A stretch of 64,000 nt of DNA from positions 5,228,703 through 5,292,702 of the forward strand of contig NC_064037.1 of NCBI RefSeq assembly GCF_932526225.1, written 5' to 3'. This document shows, one piece after another, positions 61,989-64,000 of this stretch (within the stretch, counting starts at the first letter, position 1; every line of letters starts with the position of its first letter). The position numbers were made by a program, and so were the translations under genes. The DNA is from Nematostella vectensis (taxonomy: Eukaryota > Cnidaria > Anthozoa > Actiniaria > Edwardsiidae). Under the pieces are notes generated by a model. That model was not told the DNA's origin. It ran no database searches and worked only from the letters and a program-made list of their open reading frames with translations.

Positions 61989-63998
61989 TCATCGACCACT
62001 CTTCAGCATCTCATCTGCAGACAGGCCGCGTGACGCGTCGTCAGCTGGGTTATGTGAAGTGCTTACATATCGCCAGTTTGCAGGGGATGACCCATCATGG
62101 ATTACTCCGAGGAGGTTCGCTACAAATGTGTGGAAACGCTTAGAATCATTATTGATATACCTCAGAACAGCCGTGCTGTCAGTCCAAAAGAACGAGCCAC
62201 TTATGCGAACATCCAATTCCCTCCGGCACATCTTATCTAGCCTCACTGCAACGGTTGCTGCTGGCAATTCTAAGCGAGGAATAGTCATCTTCTTGACGGG
62301 TGCCATATGGGACTTACCGATCACTATTGAACAATGAACTTTTCCTTCAGCATTCGTCTGTCTTAGATAGCTCACAGCACCGTACCCTAGCTCCGAGACG
62401 TCTGCGAAATGGTGTAGTTGGGCATCAACTACTTTCCCAAAGTCCGCTGGTTTATGACAACGGCTCACTCTAAGTCCGTTCAACGTCTTGAGCTCATCTA
62501 GCCACTTGTTCCATCTCACCAGGTAGTCTCCAGTAATCTCGTCGTCCCATCCATAGTCATTCCGACATAGATCTTGCAATAGCACCTTTGCTGGTAGGAT
62601 GAACGGACTTGCAAAGCCCAAGGGGTCGTACACCGATGACACTACACTTAAAAGGCCCCTGCGAGTGGCTGGTCTATTCTTCTCACTGATACTAAACGTA
62701 AGCTCATCTGCCTCTACATCCCAACGGACACCTAGGGCGCGTTCAGAAGGAAGTTCATCCGCGTGTAAATCAAGATTCTTCACGTTCTTTGCACGAGCAT
62801 CAGAGGGGATTTTCTCTAGGACCTCACGTCTGTTGCTAACCCACTTCGTCAAGTTGAAGCCCCCTTTTGTCAACAGACGTGTCAGTTCATCACTCAGCAA
62901 CACCGCCTTTTCAATACTGTCAACAGACCTTAGGCAATCATCGACGTAGAAGTTATTACGCACAGTCTTAACCGTCTCTTCGTCGAATTCTCGTGCGTTA
63001 TCGTCTGCTGTCTTAAGTAATGCATAGTTAGCACAGTTTGGAGACCAGATCCAACCAAACAGATGAGTAGCCATGCGGTTATCTTCTGGAGGTCTGTCAA
63101 AGTTATTATCTGGAAACCACAGAAAGCGCAGCGCGTCTCTGTCGTCCGGCGTGACTCTAACCTGGTTGTACATTGCCTCTATGTCGCTCATCATGGCTAC
63201 AGGTTCTTCTCTGAATCTCATTAGTACACCAACAAGCTTGTTAGTAAAGTCCGGACCGCGTAACACTTGTTCATTGAGTGAAGTACCTCGATACTTGGCT
63301 GCGCAGTCAAACACAAGGCGTGGTTTGTCAGGCTTGTGTTGACTGGTTACGAAATGGTGAGGGATGAACCAAAGCTTCCCGTCGTTCCGCTGCAAACCGT
63401 CATCAGCCACCTTCTCGGCGTACCCCTTCTCGAGCAGGGTCTCGGTGGCGCTGCTATACTTCTTCTTCATCTCCGGATCCCGTTCAAGCTTTCTTTTTGT
63501 GAGACGGAGACGATGCTCTGCCATTGGCCTGTTGTTAGGTAGTCCATACCTCTCGTCCTTCCATGGAATGGAAACCTCGTAGTGACCGTCGTTCAATTGC
63601 GCGGATCTCTCATATATACCAAGCGCCTTCCGATCACTTTGGGACATAACAGTCGCGTCATCCGCTATCGACTCACTAAATTCGATGTCCACATACTTGT
63701 TGAACTGTTCTGACAGCACCTTGTCTGTGCGGAGGAAGTTCACTGTGCGTCTATTCTCATCACACCTTCCCATAGGACCGTTTATCGTCCATCCGAACTT
63801 AGTCTTGACAGCATAAGGACCACCGACAACTCCCTGACTCACTTCGTCTGGTTGCAACATCGCCGCATTGTCCTGTCCAACTAAAAGCTCGACGCATTCG
63901 TTCAAACGCTTTGGAAGTTTGATGCCGGACAGATGTGGCCACCTATCAACATCTTCTTGACTTGTGATGACATCATCCCCGATGTTCAGCGAACGCAT
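61989..63998 (-). pseudogene. BEL pol, protease end, reverse transcriptase and RNase H segment
   Basis: 669 codons, cut by the window edge at the N-terminal side. ELLVGQDN and FGWTINGP near the start mark the A17-type peptidase region. The RT shows RLVFDCAAKYRG, SDIEAMYNQV (first catalytic Asp, residue 272) and FYVDD (351-354). An RNase H-like part follows (HHFADVSELGYGAV, FWTDSTAVL). A TGA at 61989-61991 ends it before the linker to integrase. The frame is otherwise open over 2 kb. Confidence 0.94.
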
Positions 63999-64000
63999 GC

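Larger units (their letters stand above)
59939..63998 (-). mobile_element. BEL/Pao LTR retrotransposon, 3' part
   Basis: Reading leftwards on the minus strand, the order is: end of the protease region, reverse transcriptase, RNase H-like domain, integrase zinc-binding domain, integrase core, DUF5641-type C-terminal domain, purine tract, LTR. This order is diagnostic for BEL/Pao. The pol frame is broken three times (stop at 61989, a frame change near 61922, stop at 60796), so this copy is inactive as it stands. The element continues past the window end. Confidence 0.95.

Noticed and set aside
1..63998. CRISPR array or prokaryotic operon
   Set aside because: The direct repeats are contiguous minisatellites without unique spacers, and all genes have spliceosomal introns or eukaryotic families.

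Overview
The window looks like nuclear DNA of an animal, most likely an anthozoan cnidarian (sea anemone or relative). The genes are intron-rich, with GT-AG introns and conserved metazoan exon phases. The non-coding DNA is AT-rich and full of minisatellites, foldback/MITE-like elements and a BEL/Pao retrotransposon. The species cannot be fixed from the sequence alone. Six protein-coding genes can be named to family level, plus one single-exon gene of unknown function.

Layout, left to right. 1-7.7 kb: no recognisable gene, dominated by a 36-bp minisatellite of about 64 copies (2775-5066). 7.7-12 kb: two tandem three-exon paralogues for small secreted cysteine-rich peptides with a prokineticin/MIT/dickkopf-like cysteine pattern. 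13.9-17.5 kb: a classical water-type aquaporin in four exons. Its third 5' splice site has been amplified into a roughly 70-copy tandem array. 18.2-22.2 kb, minus strand: HAUS7 (augmin subunit), reconstructed from nine exons. It is head-to-head with WASHC5 across only 129 bp. 22.3-49.6 kb, plus strand: WASHC5 (strumpellin), complete. I could join 32 coding exons in consistent phase to 1158 codons plus stop. An intronless class A GPCR sits inside its intron 12, and its introns carry five separate tandem arrays, several MITEs and a decayed copy of exon 16. 49.6-57 kb: a small minus-strand ORF of unknown function, then gene-poor DNA with nested palindromes, a 227-bp duplication and a Harbinger-like fragment. 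57.2-59.5 kb: the first exons of LACTB (mitochondrial serine beta-lactamase-like protein). 59.9-64 kb: a degenerate BEL/Pao element on the minus strand, with a complete 3' LTR, sitting where the rest of LACTB would be expected. Its 5' part lies beyond the window.

The genes do not form a pathway. WASHC5 (endosomal actin), HAUS7 (spindle), LACTB (mitochondrion) and the aquaporin are housekeeping neighbours. The two peptides and the GPCR are signalling genes, but nothing here shows that they act together. The main unusual theme is tandem repetition that captures splice sites or exon edges: the aquaporin exon 3 donor, the WASHC5 exon 16 duplicate, the WASHC5 exon 22 acceptor region, and matching arrays on both sides of WASHC5 exon 17. 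All exon models rest on reading splice signals and homology by eye. No transcript evidence was available.
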